This document shows positions 25,470 to 34,112 of a stretch of DNA of 64,000 nt, piece after piece. The stretch is from Hyunsoonleella aquatilis. Its GTDB lineage: Bacteria; Bacteroidota; Bacteroidia; Flavobacteriales; Flavobacteriaceae. Numbering within the stretch: the first letter of the stretch is position 1; the number at the start of each line of letters is the position of its first letter. The notes below the pieces were generated by a model, which made no database searches, was not told the DNA's origin, and was given only the letters and a program-made list of their open reading frames with translations. The stretch lies in contig NZ_JACNMF010000002.1 of assembly GCF_014270105.1 (NCBI RefSeq), positions 124,001 through 188,000 on the forward strand, given 5' to 3'. The translations under genes and the position numbers were made by a program.

Positions 25470-27755
25470 ATGGAAATCAATAAAAGATTAAATTACATTT
25501 TAGTATGTCTCTATTTTGTTTCTTGTGTACTCCATTCACAAGTTAATAGAAATGTCATAGATACTATGGCAGATAATTTCCAAAAATTAACAGACAACCA
25601 ATCCTTAGATAATATTTACCTTCAAACAAGCAAGGATATTTATGAAACCGAAGACGACTTATGGTCCAAAGCCTATATTTTAGATGCAGAACATCTTATT
25701 CCTTCTCAAAAAAGTAAAACACTTTACGTACAGTTAATTAATAAAGAAACACAACAAGCCGTTTGGGAAGAAAAATATGAAATAGAAAATGGCTTTGTTG
25801 ATGGGCATATTTATATTCAAAATTCATTAAAAACAGGACAGTACGTTCTTGTCGCTTATAGCGAACATTCATACTTTGAAAACCAAAAAGCACTTTATGC
25901 ACTTAAAAAAGTTCACATTGTTAAAAATATAAAAGAATATATCAAAGCTACTTCCATTAAAAATGATACCATATCTCAATTTTCATTATTTCCAGAAGGG
26001 GGTTATTTAGTTTCTGGTTTAGAAAACAAACTTGCATTTAAAGCTATAAACAATGAAGGACTACCTGTAGAATTTTCAGGAACTTTATACGAGAACAGTT
26101 TACCCATTTTTAATATTAAGAGCGCGCATGCAGGAATGGGAAGTTTAAATTTTACACCAAAAAAAGCAAACACTTATTATATCAAACTATCTGAGTCTGA
26201 TAAAAAATATCAATTACCTAAAATTAAAACTACGGGAAAAACACTAGGTTTAACAGAAAGCACAAGAGATTTTTTAACCTTTAAAATATCTCAAAGTAAA
26301 AACCAAAAACCAGAAACTATATACTTAAGGCTACAGATAAGAGGTGTTATTTACAGTATAGCATCTGCTAAATTAAATGAAGAAATAATTGTAAAAATGC
26401 CTTTAGAAGATGTGCCTCAGGGCATTGCAGAAGCAACCCTCTTTAATTCTGATTTAAAACCAATTGCTGAACGATTAGTTTATGTAAAACAGGATCAAAA
26501 ATTAAACATAAAAACAATTTTAGATAAAAGTGAATATGAAACCCGAGAAAAAGTAACCTTAAAAATAATAACTACTAATGAGAACGGAGAACCCGTTATG
26601 GCACATTTAGGTTTAAGTGTTTACGACAAAGTTTATCAAAATAAATTTGAACCAAAAAATATACTCACCCACTATCAACTATCTACGCAATTATATGGAA
26701 ATATTTATAACCCGATTTATTATTTTAATGAAGATAACAAAAATAGATACGAAGCTTTAAATCTACTACTGCTCACACAAGGGTGGAGACGGTACGTATG
26801 GAATGAAGACAACTTAAAAGAAAACAAAAAACTAAGAAAAAAGATACTTTCAGACACCATTATTGGTAAGGTTCGATTAGCAAAAATAAAGAAGCAACCA
26901 GAAATACAAGGACAACAACTTGTAGCGTACTTTGCCCCAGAATCTCCAAAGGAGCAGGATACTTTCGAGACAGATTCCATGGGGGTTTTTACCATAAATT
27001 ATAAACATTTAAAAGCGACAGAAAAGGGTTATTTTTATTTGAAACCGTTAACACCAAAAAAACCTAAATATGTTATTGATATTACAGATACTTCATTTAA
27101 TATTATTGATAAGAATAATGAAGCAGTGACAACAAATTATCCGTTTCCAAAATTAATTGAAGAAAAATTTGAATATGTAAGACCACCATTAATTGTATCG
27201 GATGACGTTAATAAGCTTGACGAGGTTGTCGTTTCAGCAAAGAAAAAGCAGGTGTTCAGAGATAAGTTTTTAAGCTCTTTGGCCAATTCACTACCATCTC
27301 CAGATTATGTCTGTGGCTATGGTTTATTAAATTGTGTAAATTGTATAAGTAATAATCAACGATTCAAAATTAGAAAACCTATTGATGGTGAGACATACAT
27401 AGCTGAGGATAGACGAAGTAAAATTATATACAGAAAAAACAATAATCTAAACTATACAGAAGAAGAAGTTCTAGAAAAGTTCAATCTAAAAATAATAAAA
27501 GGGTACTACGGTAAACGAGAATTCTACCAGCCTATTTATAATAATGAAACTATAAATGACCCTTTCCCTGATTACAGAAATACCGTGTTTTGGAAACCAG
27601 ATATAATTACTAATGCAAAAGGCGTAGCTAGAATAGAGTTTTATTGCTCTGATATAAATACTATTTTTACAGGAACTATTGAGGGAATTGGTGGTACTGG
27701 CTTACTTGGTGCTGAAGGTTTTAATTTTAAAGTATATAAAAGAGAAATTAAATAA
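25470..27755 (+). CDS. Secreted MG2-type protein with TonB-plug-like segment
   Basis: About 761 residues. Signal peptide (about 1-25), then beta-rich domains of the alpha-2-macroglobulin MG2 type (YLQTSKDIYETEDDLW; a further block around YETREKVTLKI). Near residue 590 is LDEVVVSAKKK, which is the TonB-box/plug linker motif, followed by a plug-like region. No beta barrel follows. Similar proteins are common in Bacteroidota and of unknown function. A GTG at 25440 opens the frame, but ATG 25470 directly precedes the signal peptide. The gene is visibly more AT-rich than its neighbours. Confidence 0.75.
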   Translation: MEINKRLNYILVCLYFVSCVLHSQVNRNVIDTMADNFQKLTDNQSLDNIYLQTSKDIYETEDDLWSKAYILDAEHLIPSQKSKTLYVQLINKETQQAVWEEKYEIENGFVDGHIYIQNSLKTGQYVLVAYSEHSYFENQKALYALKKVHIVKNIKEYIKATSIKNDTISQFSLFPEGGYLVSGLENKLAFKAINNEGLPVEFSGTLYENSLPIFNIKSAHAGMGSLNFTPKKANTYYIKLSESDKKYQLPKIKTTGKTLGLTESTRDFLTFKISQSKNQKPETIYLRLQIRGVIYSIASAKLNEEIIVKMPLEDVPQGIAEATLFNSDLKPIAERLVYVKQDQKLNIKTILDKSEYETREKVTLKIITTNENGEPVMAHLGLSVYDKVYQNKFEPKNILTHYQLSTQLYGNIYNPIYYFNEDNKNRYEALNLLLLTQGWRRYVWNEDNLKENKKLRKKILSDTIIGKVRLAKIKKQPEIQGQQLVAYFAPESPKEQDTFETDSMGVFTINYKHLKATEKGYFYLKPLTPKKPKYVIDITDTSFNIIDKNNEAVTTNYPFPKLIEEKFEYVRPPLIVSDDVNKLDEVVVSAKKKQVFRDKFLSSLANSLPSPDYVCGYGLLNCVNCISNNQRFKIRKPIDGETYIAEDRRSKIIYRKNNNLNYTEEEVLEKFNLKIIKGYYGKREFYQPIYNNETINDPFPDYRNTVFWKPDIITNAKGVARIEFYCSDINTIFTGTIEGIGGTGLLGAEGFNFKVYKREIK

Positions 27756-27917
27756 AAGCCTGTGTAACACCTTTTAAAAATAATTTCCTGGTTCTTGGCT
27801 CCCTGAAAAAAACCTGAAAGATTTTCATCTGGCTCGTTTCATTTTTGGCAAGTTTGCTACTTAATTAGGCAACTATTCTTATACGCACGGTTAAACGAAA
27901 CAACCCAAAATCGAGCC

Positions 27918-28997
27918 TCAATCCATATCAAATCGTACCCCTACCGAAATATTATTCTGGTCAATCATTTGGTCTTTAAAAATGGGGGATAAATCATATT
28001 TTACGTAAAGGGCAGTGTCTCCAAAGGCAATATAACCGCTAAGGCCGTACACAAAATTACTGGTATTAAAACTACGTTTTTCTTTGTCCTTTATCCTTTG
28101 ACCATCCAATTCGTATTTTAGTTTTTGGCGCGTCCCAATATTAAATCCGGCGTAGCCCCCTAACCCAATTTTAAATTGGCTGTGAGTGGAATACCTAAAA
28201 TAGGTATCCTTTTCAATCTTTTTGGAAGGCCCAAATTCAAAATGTACTGGAAAGACCAAATTGCTTATCGTCAGTTTGGATTTATCCAAGTTTTCTTGAA
28301 ACTCTTCCAATCGGGTAGTATTGCCATCCATCACAAAATACTGGTTGTTGTCCGGTTTTAGTCCATTGATCTGCACGGACGCCCCGTATTTAAATCTCAT
28401 AAAATTGGTGTTTTGAAACACACGGGTGCGCCAGGCCCACCCGATTTCAAAGAAGCGGGAACCTCCAATTTTATAGGGCGTATCGTCAAAACTTTGCCCA
28501 TCAATAATGGCATTGTTAAACCCAAGCGCCAATACAAAATCGCTTTCTGTGCGTCGGTCATACTTCTTCGGTTTATTTTCCTTTTTGATTTTGAATCCGG
28601 CAAAACTACCTTCGTCATTGCCAATGCTAATGCCTACCTTATCCATATCTTCTTCATTAACGATAACGTAGCCCTCGTCATTCCTTTCTAAAAGCGCAAT
28701 TTTGTTAGATAAAATTGCTGTACGGTTTTCAATATTCAATGCCCGCTTTTTCGCCACTTTCATTTTTAGATCGCTGGCTTCCTCGGCAGTGATTTCACCC
28801 TTTTCCAATCGCAAATTTATGGCTTCTACCTCCAGCTTTAAATACTCCTTTTCCTCTGCTTCAATTTGGGCTTTTGTTGTTTTTAGAATTTTGATGCGCT
28901 CGGCATTCGGTGTTGCGGGAATACTATCCTGTGCGTTGATGAGGTGCACGCTTAAACTTAAAATTAATAGAATAGAATACTTAATAATGGTTTGCAT
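27918..28997 (-). CDS. Outer-membrane beta-barrel protein of the ECF sigma cluster
   Basis: A 359-residue secreted protein. Signal peptide ending in INAQ (about residue 22), a charged helical segment (about 30-105, rich in Glu/Lys, likely coiled coil: TTKAQIEAEEKEYLKLEVEA), then a beta-barrel-like domain from about residue 150 ending SVGVRFDMD with a C-terminal aromatic-poor tail. It lies downstream of the sigma and anti-sigma genes on the same strand, so it may be a target or sensor of that system (inference). Confidence 0.75.
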   Translation of the reverse strand: MQTIIKYSILLILSLSVHLINAQDSIPATPNAERIKILKTTKAQIEAEEKEYLKLEVEAINLRLEKGEITAEEASDLKMKVAKKRALNIENRTAILSNKIALLERNDEGYVIVNEEDMDKVGISIGNDEGSFAGFKIKKENKPKKYDRRTESDFVLALGFNNAIIDGQSFDDTPYKIGGSRFFEIGWAWRTRVFQNTNFMRFKYGASVQINGLKPDNNQYFVMDGNTTRLEEFQENLDKSKLTISNLVFPVHFEFGPSKKIEKDTYFRYSTHSQFKIGLGGYAGFNIGTRQKLKYELDGQRIKDKEKRSFNTSNFVYGLSGYIAFGDTALYVKYDLSPIFKDQMIDQNNISVGVRFDMD

Positions 28998-29024
28998 AAC
29001 TGTTCGTTTTCGCCCACACTGGGC

Positions 29025-29066
29025 TTTGATTAATGATGAATTTATTTTGATTGATGATGAATTTTG
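29025..29066. repeat. 21-bp direct repeat, two copies
   Basis: TTTGATTRATGATGAATTT units repeat with a 21-bp period in the spacer between the anti-sigma gene and the outer-membrane protein gene. Confidence 0.55.
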
Positions 29067-29083
29067 TTGTCTAAAACTATTAT

Positions 29084-29130
29084 GAGATTCCTGCTTTCAC
29101 TTCGACTCCTCTCAGCGACCGCACAGGAAT
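29084..29130. repeat. Palindromic repeat abutting a stop codon
   Basis: ATTCCTG...CAGGAAT arms enclose a CTTCGACTCCTCTCAGCGAC core. It ends 2 bp before the stop codon (29133) of the anti-sigma gene. Confidence 0.55.
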
Positions 29131-29132
29131 TA

Positions 29133-29906
29133 CTAATCATTTCGATGGGCTATGGCTGTTTTTACAGAGCCATAGCTTTTCTTGAGGGTTTCAAATACTT
29201 TATCCCTAAAGGATTTATCCAGTTCGAATTCCACTTCCTGCAAGAGCAGGGCGACATCTACGACAGCTTTGTTCTCCCCCTTCATTCTGTCCAGAAGTAT
29301 TTCACGTTGCGCCACCTTCAGCAACGAATCAATATTCTCGCTGGTAACACCGGAATCGGTTTCACTTAAATTAAAAATGGCATCTGCCACCTCCTGCACT
29401 TTTTTAGTTTCAAAAGTTAAGGCCTCGGCATTTTTAATGGGTATAACTTCTTTTTCCAGTTCCTCCTTTTGAACGGTCTCTTCTTGAGCGATCTGCACCG
29501 AAGCTTCCTTTGGCACTAGTAATTGTTCCTTAGATTGACTCCGAATCCTTTGCTTGGAGCCCACTTGTTTTTGAACTGGAACTTCAGTTTCAACAGCAAC
29601 TGTGCTTTTTTCAGCATTCACTAACTCAACATCCTGCTCCTTCTTGGGTTCAATAACACTATCCTTAGTATCCACAATCACAGGTGACTGCTGTTCCGTT
29701 TCCCTATTGAAAAATTGAAATGCAACAAATAATAGTCCTACAACACTGGCGGCCACGGCAAACCACCAAATGCCCTTGGACTTTTGGGTTTCGCCGTCTG
29801 CTTCATCCAATTGCGCCGACAGTTTTTCCCAAGCATCTTCGGAAGGTTTAATTGTACGCTGGTCCAACTTATCTTTAAAATCGTCTTCAAATTTAATGGG
29901 TGCCAT
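29133..29906 (-). CDS. Putative anti-sigma factor, single-pass membrane protein
   Basis: A 257-residue protein. A cytosolic N-terminus (about 1-44; FEDDFKDKLDQRTIKPSEDAWEKL) precedes one transmembrane helix (about 46-65, IWWFAVAASVVGLLFVAFQFF) and a long charged periplasmic part rich in Glu, Lys and Val. Overlap of 14 bp with the upstream ECF sigma gene and this topology make it the probable anti-sigma factor. No zinc-binding HxxxCxxC motif is present. The WEKLSAQL-type N-terminus resembles other flavobacterial anti-sigma candidates. Assignment is by context. Confidence 0.75.
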   Translation of the reverse strand: MAPIKFEDDFKDKLDQRTIKPSEDAWEKLSAQLDEADGETQKSKGIWWFAVAASVVGLLFVAFQFFNRETEQQSPVIVDTKDSVIEPKKEQDVELVNAEKSTVAVETEVPVQKQVGSKQRIRSQSKEQLLVPKEASVQIAQEETVQKEELEKEVIPIKNAEALTFETKKVQEVADAIFNLSETDSGVTSENIDSLLKVAQREILLDRMKGENKAVVDVALLLQEVEFELDKSFRDKVFETLKKSYGSVKTAIAHRND

Positions 29907-30468
29907 AGTTTGTTTTATTTACTATTTTTATCTGTTCCTGAAGCATCTTTCGTGCTTTAAACAATTGTGATTTTGAGGTGCCCTCACTAATATTGAGTGC
30001 ATCGGCAATCTCATGATGCTTATACCCTTCAACGGCATACATCATAAATACGACGCGATAGCCTTCGGGCAAATCATCGATAAGCTTTTGAATGTCGTTG
30101 ACTTCCAAATCAGTTTGAATACTAGCACTATTATCGCTCGAACTCACATCTGCGTCGGATAAAAACTCAACCTGTTTTTTATATCTGAGATATGAAATGG
30201 ACTCCCGCACCATTATCCGTCTTATCCAACCTCCAAAACTGCCTTTGCCCTTAAAGCTTTTCAAATTTTTAAAGACTTTGAAAAACCCGTTCAACATCGC
30301 TTCCTCGGCCTGATGAATATCCTTGATATAGTAGCGACAAACACTCAACATTTTTGGAGCATGCATTTCAAAAAGCACGCGTTGTGCCTCGCGATTGTGC
30401 TTTATCGCTTTATTTATCAATGCACTTTCGTTTTTATGCAGTGGTATAACCTTCAACAAGGATTTCAT
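29893..30468 (-). CDS. ECF RNA polymerase sigma factor
   Basis: A 191-residue sigma-70 family factor of the extracytoplasmic-function class. Region 2 is at about 25-95 (AQRVLFEMHAPKMLSVCRYYIKD, then GSFGGWIRRIMVRESISYLR). Region 4 is at about 125-180, with LPEGYRVVFMMYAVEGYKHHEIADALNISEGTSKSQLFKARKML as helix-turn-helix, given here only as landmarks: LPEGYRVVF, EGYKHHEIA and GTSKSQLFKAR. It is cotranscribed with a membrane anti-sigma candidate. Its own upstream region contains a textbook ECF promoter, suggesting autoregulation. Confidence 0.94.
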   Translation of the reverse strand: MKSLLKVIPLHKNESALINKAIKHNREAQRVLFEMHAPKMLSVCRYYIKDIHQAEEAMLNGFFKVFKNLKSFKGKGSFGGWIRRIMVRESISYLRYKKQVEFLSDADVSSSDNSASIQTDLEVNDIQKLIDDLPEGYRVVFMMYAVEGYKHHEIADALNISEGTSKSQLFKARKMLQEQIKIVNKTNYGTH

Positions 30469-30484
30469 TTAGTGTTCTATGTAT

Positions 30485-30513
30485 TAAGACGCAAAAAGTT
30501 TGAAAAGGGTTGC
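30485..30513 (-). promoter_or_regulatory. ECF-type promoter, probable autoregulation
   Basis: On the minus strand GCAACC (30513-30508) is followed after 16 bp by CGTCTTA (30491-30485), matching the AAC / CGTC pattern of ECF sigma promoters. The ATG of the sigma gene is 17 bp further on. Confidence 0.65.
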
Positions 30514-30655
30514 CTGTTATTTTATTTTTTAAAGTAAATGATTTCTGTAGACTTTTTAAAGATTCACATTTTATCAAAATTATTTTACTGAAAAATCATT
30601 TTTATTCAACGAATTAAATATTTTGATAATTTATTTTTATTAGAATAGTTAAATT

Positions 30656-30686
30656 TTTGAAAACAATTTAGCAATACCTATCTTTG
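30656..30686 (+). promoter_or_regulatory. Promoter of the ATP-grasp / alpha-E / transglutaminase operon
   Basis: TTTG (30656-30659), a 19-bp spacer and TATCTTTG (30679-30686), a full match to the Bacteroidota consensus. It overlaps the TTG at 30684, which therefore cannot be the start codon; ATG 30708 is used. Confidence 0.75.
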
Positions 30687-30707
30687 AGAAGCAAGATTAT
30701 CCAGTGT

Positions 30708-32150
30708 ATGCACAATTCTCCGCTTTTTTCTTCATATGATTTCCTCAAGGATACTTGGGACGAAATGTATACCAACGACGCCAAACTCAGGTTGCAATAC
30801 CAAACTATTATCGATTACCTGAAAAAAACGCCGATTGATGAACTAAGGAAAAAAGAGGACCTATCAAAAACCCTTTTTATGAATCAGGGTGTTACATTTA
30901 CCGTGTACAGCGATAAAAAAGGCATCGAAAAAATATTTCCCTTCGATATCTTGCCCCGTATTATTACCCACGACGAGTGGGCCAAAATTGAAAAGGGCAT
31001 CAAACAGCGCCTAATTGCCCTAAACCTTTTTATCAAGGATATTTACCACGATCAATTTATTTTGAAGGACAAAGTTATCCCTTCTGAATTGATTTATTCC
31101 TGTCCGTACTTTTTAAGGGAAATGAAGGATTTGGCGCCTCCGTTTGATATTTACACGCATATTTCGGGGATAGACCTGATACGAAACAATGATGGCGAAT
31201 TTTATGTTTTGGAGGATAATCTGAGAACCCCTTCTGGGGTGAGCTATATGCTGGAAAACAGAGAAATTTCTAAACGGATTTTCCCGGGGGTGTTGCCACA
31301 AAACAATGTGCTGTCGGTATCTAACTATCCCGATTTACTATATAAAAAATTACAAGGTTGCAGTAATCAGAGCAACCCCAACGTGGTACTGCTAACACCA
31401 GGTATTTATAACTCCGCTTATTACGAGCATACTACCCTCGCAAGAATGATGGGCATTGAGCTTGTTGAAGGTACAGATTTGGTGGTGAACAACCATTTTG
31501 TGTACATGAAGACGACAAATGGCCTAAAAAGGGTAGATGTGATTTACAGACGGGTGGATGATGATTTTTTAGACCCCTTGGAGTTTAATCCCAATAGTGT
31601 TTTGGGCGTTGCCGGAATCATGTCGGCCTACCGAAAAGGTAATGTTACCATTGTGAATGCTCCCGGTACCGGGGTGGCGGACGACAAGGCCATTTACATA
31701 TTCGTTCCGGATATGATTCGGTATTATTTAAATGAGGAGCCTATCTTGAAGAACATTGAAACATATCAACTGGGCAAGCCTGATGAATTGGAGCATGTTA
31801 AAAAGAACATCTCCAAAATGGTAATTAAAAAAACAGACGGCAGTGGCGGTTACGGTATGCTCATGGGGCACGAAGCCAGCGAAAAAGAAGTTGCGGATTA
31901 CTTCAAAGTTGTAAAACAAAATCCTTCGGCATTTATCGCCCAGCCCATTTTAAGGCTGTCCACCGCCCCGTGTTTTATTGATGGAACTTTATCCCCACGT
32001 TGTGTGGATTTAAGGCCTTTTGCGCTTTATGGCCCAGATGGCATTGATATTTGTCCAGGCGGGCTGACACGGGTGGCACTTAAAAAAGGCTCCTTGGTGG
32101 TCAATAGTTCGCAGGGGGGAGGCAGTAAGGACACGTGGGTAATCAAATAA
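30708..32150 (+). CDS. Circularly permuted ATP-grasp protein (DUF404/DUF407 type)
   Basis: About 480 residues, a full-length member of the circularly permuted ATP-grasp type 2 family. Recognisable blocks are GVTFTVYSD, FPFDILPRI, YVLEDNLRTPSGVSYMLENR, VYRR-like VDVIYRRVDDD, GTGVADDKAIY and KKTDGSGGYGMLMG. The family is predicted to form peptide-like amide bonds with ATP; no substrate is proven. It is first in the three-gene run with alpha-E and transglutaminase proteins. The promoter overlaps the upstream TTG, so translation starts at ATG 30708. Confidence 0.9.
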   Translation: MHNSPLFSSYDFLKDTWDEMYTNDAKLRLQYQTIIDYLKKTPIDELRKKEDLSKTLFMNQGVTFTVYSDKKGIEKIFPFDILPRIITHDEWAKIEKGIKQRLIALNLFIKDIYHDQFILKDKVIPSELIYSCPYFLREMKDLAPPFDIYTHISGIDLIRNNDGEFYVLEDNLRTPSGVSYMLENREISKRIFPGVLPQNNVLSVSNYPDLLYKKLQGCSNQSNPNVVLLTPGIYNSAYYEHTTLARMMGIELVEGTDLVVNNHFVYMKTTNGLKRVDVIYRRVDDDFLDPLEFNPNSVLGVAGIMSAYRKGNVTIVNAPGTGVADDKAIYIFVPDMIRYYLNEEPILKNIETYQLGKPDELEHVKKNISKMVIKKTDGSGGYGMLMGHEASEKEVADYFKVVKQNPSAFIAQPILRLSTAPCFIDGTLSPRCVDLRPFALYGPDGIDICPGGLTRVALKKGSLVVNSSQGGGSKDTWVIK

Positions 32151-32160
32151 CAGAATCAGT

Positions 32161-33084
32161 ATGCTAAGCAGGGTTGCAAATAATTTGCTTTGGATGAACC
32201 GTTATATGGAACGCGGTTATGGCATCATTAGGTTGCTTAAGGTTAACTTTTACGCCAATCAGGATTCACCAGAGTTGTTTTGTTGGTCGCCAATTATCAA
32301 AAATTATACGGATGCTAGCAATACATTTTCTACCGAAAACACCATTGAATGTATCGATTTTATGGTATTCAATCTGGATAACCCTAATTCAATAATCAAC
32401 TTGGTTACAAAATCCAGGGAAAATGCCAGAAGCGCGCAGGAGCACATCCCACGGGAATTGTGGCTGGGTTTAAATAGCTACTTTTTATATTTGACAGATC
32501 AAAACCTGCCCAACAGGCTGTACACCGAAGACCCTTTAGACTTGCTGGACAGTCTTTTAAACTATCACCTGCTTCACTATGGCAATATAGACATCACCCA
32601 AGAACGCGGTGCGGCCTATTATTTTATGAATGTTGGGAAATTTTTAGAACGTGTTACTCTTATTTCCGATTTAACATCTATGAAGCTCAGGGAAATTGAG
32701 AAAACTTCTGACGAATTGGAACGTAGCTCCCATTGGAAAAATCTTTTGCTATCCATTGGGGCATCTCAGTTGTTTTTGAAAAAATACAAATCTTCGTTTC
32801 AAAAGGATTTGGTAATCAAAACCGTTTTTCAGGAGGAACTATTCCCAAAATCCATGTATTACTGCATCAATAAATTAAGCCGTCATATCCAGGAGCTTAT
32901 CCGTATGAAGGAATTGGAAGGCTATGAAATGGAATTTTTAATAGGAAAGTTGGAAAGCACGGTAAAATACACTACTATTGATAGTATCAACGAGCAGGGT
33001 CTGGATAATTTTATCGAAAGCATTAAAGCGGACATTAGAAATATTTCCGTGACCATAAACAAGGTTTATTTTTCTAAATACTAA
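32161..33084 (+). CDS. Alpha-E domain protein
   Basis: A 307-residue all-helical protein of the alpha-E (DUF403) family: N-terminal SRVANNLLWMNRYMERG, central NARSAQEHIPRELW and C-terminal helices. It always travels with the permuted ATP-grasp protein, here 10 bp downstream, and is thought to be its partner in forming or modifying an unknown peptide. There is no catalytic motif I can name. Confidence 0.9.
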   Translation: MLSRVANNLLWMNRYMERGYGIIRLLKVNFYANQDSPELFCWSPIIKNYTDASNTFSTENTIECIDFMVFNLDNPNSIINLVTKSRENARSAQEHIPRELWLGLNSYFLYLTDQNLPNRLYTEDPLDLLDSLLNYHLLHYGNIDITQERGAAYYFMNVGKFLERVTLISDLTSMKLREIEKTSDELERSSHWKNLLLSIGASQLFLKKYKSSFQKDLVIKTVFQEELFPKSMYYCINKLSRHIQELIRMKELEGYEMEFLIGKLESTVKYTTIDSINEQGLDNFIESIKADIRNISVTINKVYFSKY

Positions 33085-33092
33085 GGGTTAGC

Positions 33093-34079
33093 ATGTCGTT
33101 ATACTATATTAAGCATATCACTAAGTATGATTATAGCGGATACGTGTATGATGGTGCCAATCAGATAAGGCTATACCCTTTGAACAATGAATTTCAAAAG
33201 GTAAATTGGCAAAGGATTACCATAAATGGTAACCCCGATGTTCATAATTATCAGGATTTTTATTCGAATAAAGTAGGTTCGTTTTCTTTAGTAGAACCGC
33301 ATAGTAACCTTTCCATTGTTTCGGATATTGAAGTAGAAACTTTTCCTATTGTGTTTCCAATGGACTCAAAGCCAGTTTCGGAACAATGGCAGGAGCTGGA
33401 ATCCATAAAGTTTGATACGCAATTTATGGATTACCTAAAGTACATAACTTTTGATGGCACTAAGGAAATCTTTGAAATGATACAAACTAAAGATCTTTCT
33501 CAATTATCACCATATAAGATTGCCCTTGAATTTTGCGAATTTATTTACACTAATTTTAAATACCATCAAGGGATTACCAATGTAGATTCTAAACTAGACC
33601 ATGTTTGGGCACTTCGGGCAGGCGTTTGTCAGGACTTTACTAATATTTTATTGCAGATGATGCGGATGCTTGGTATTCCTGCGCGCTATGTTAGTGGGTA
33701 CATTTGTCCGGGTGGATCAAAAACCCGCGGTGAAGGCGCCACCCACGCCTGGATTGAGGTGTTTATCCCTTTTTATGGCTGGCTGGGACTAGACCCTACC
33801 AATAATTTGATAGCTTCGGACCACCATGTAAAACTAGCCGTTGGCAAAAACTACAAAGATTGCGCACCCATAAAAGGTGTCTATAAAGGATTGGTAAAAG
33901 ACACCCTTTTCGTAAAAGTGCACATCAGTACAACAAAAACATTCGAGGAAGAAATTACTGTGTCTCCATATGACGTGGAGAAGTCGAAAACAGAGGAAAA
34001 ACCAAAACAGAAAAACAGCTACCGGCAACATTTGGAGTTCATCCAACAACAGCAACAGCAACAATCCTATTTTGATTGA
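33093..34079 (+). CDS. Transglutaminase-like cysteine peptidase family protein
   Basis: A 328-residue cytosolic protein. An N-terminal beta domain (about 1-110, bacterial transglutaminase-like N-terminal region, YIKHITKYDYSGYV) leads to a transglutaminase core with the full catalytic triad: Cys179 (RAGVCQDFTN), His218 (GATHAWIEV) and Asp234 (GLDPTNN). A Gln-rich tail (320-326) ends the protein. It lies 8 bp after the alpha-E gene and probably trims or cross-links the product of the ATP-grasp protein (inference from the conserved cluster). Confidence 0.92.
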   Translation: MSLYYIKHITKYDYSGYVYDGANQIRLYPLNNEFQKVNWQRITINGNPDVHNYQDFYSNKVGSFSLVEPHSNLSIVSDIEVETFPIVFPMDSKPVSEQWQELESIKFDTQFMDYLKYITFDGTKEIFEMIQTKDLSQLSPYKIALEFCEFIYTNFKYHQGITNVDSKLDHVWALRAGVCQDFTNILLQMMRMLGIPARYVSGYICPGGSKTRGEGATHAWIEVFIPFYGWLGLDPTNNLIASDHHVKLAVGKNYKDCAPIKGVYKGLVKDTLFVKVHISTTKTFEEEITVSPYDVEKSKTEEKPKQKNSYRQHLEFIQQQQQQQSYFD

Positions 34080-34112
34080 TTGTAATTAATGAAATATTTT
34101 AGGATTGGTCTC

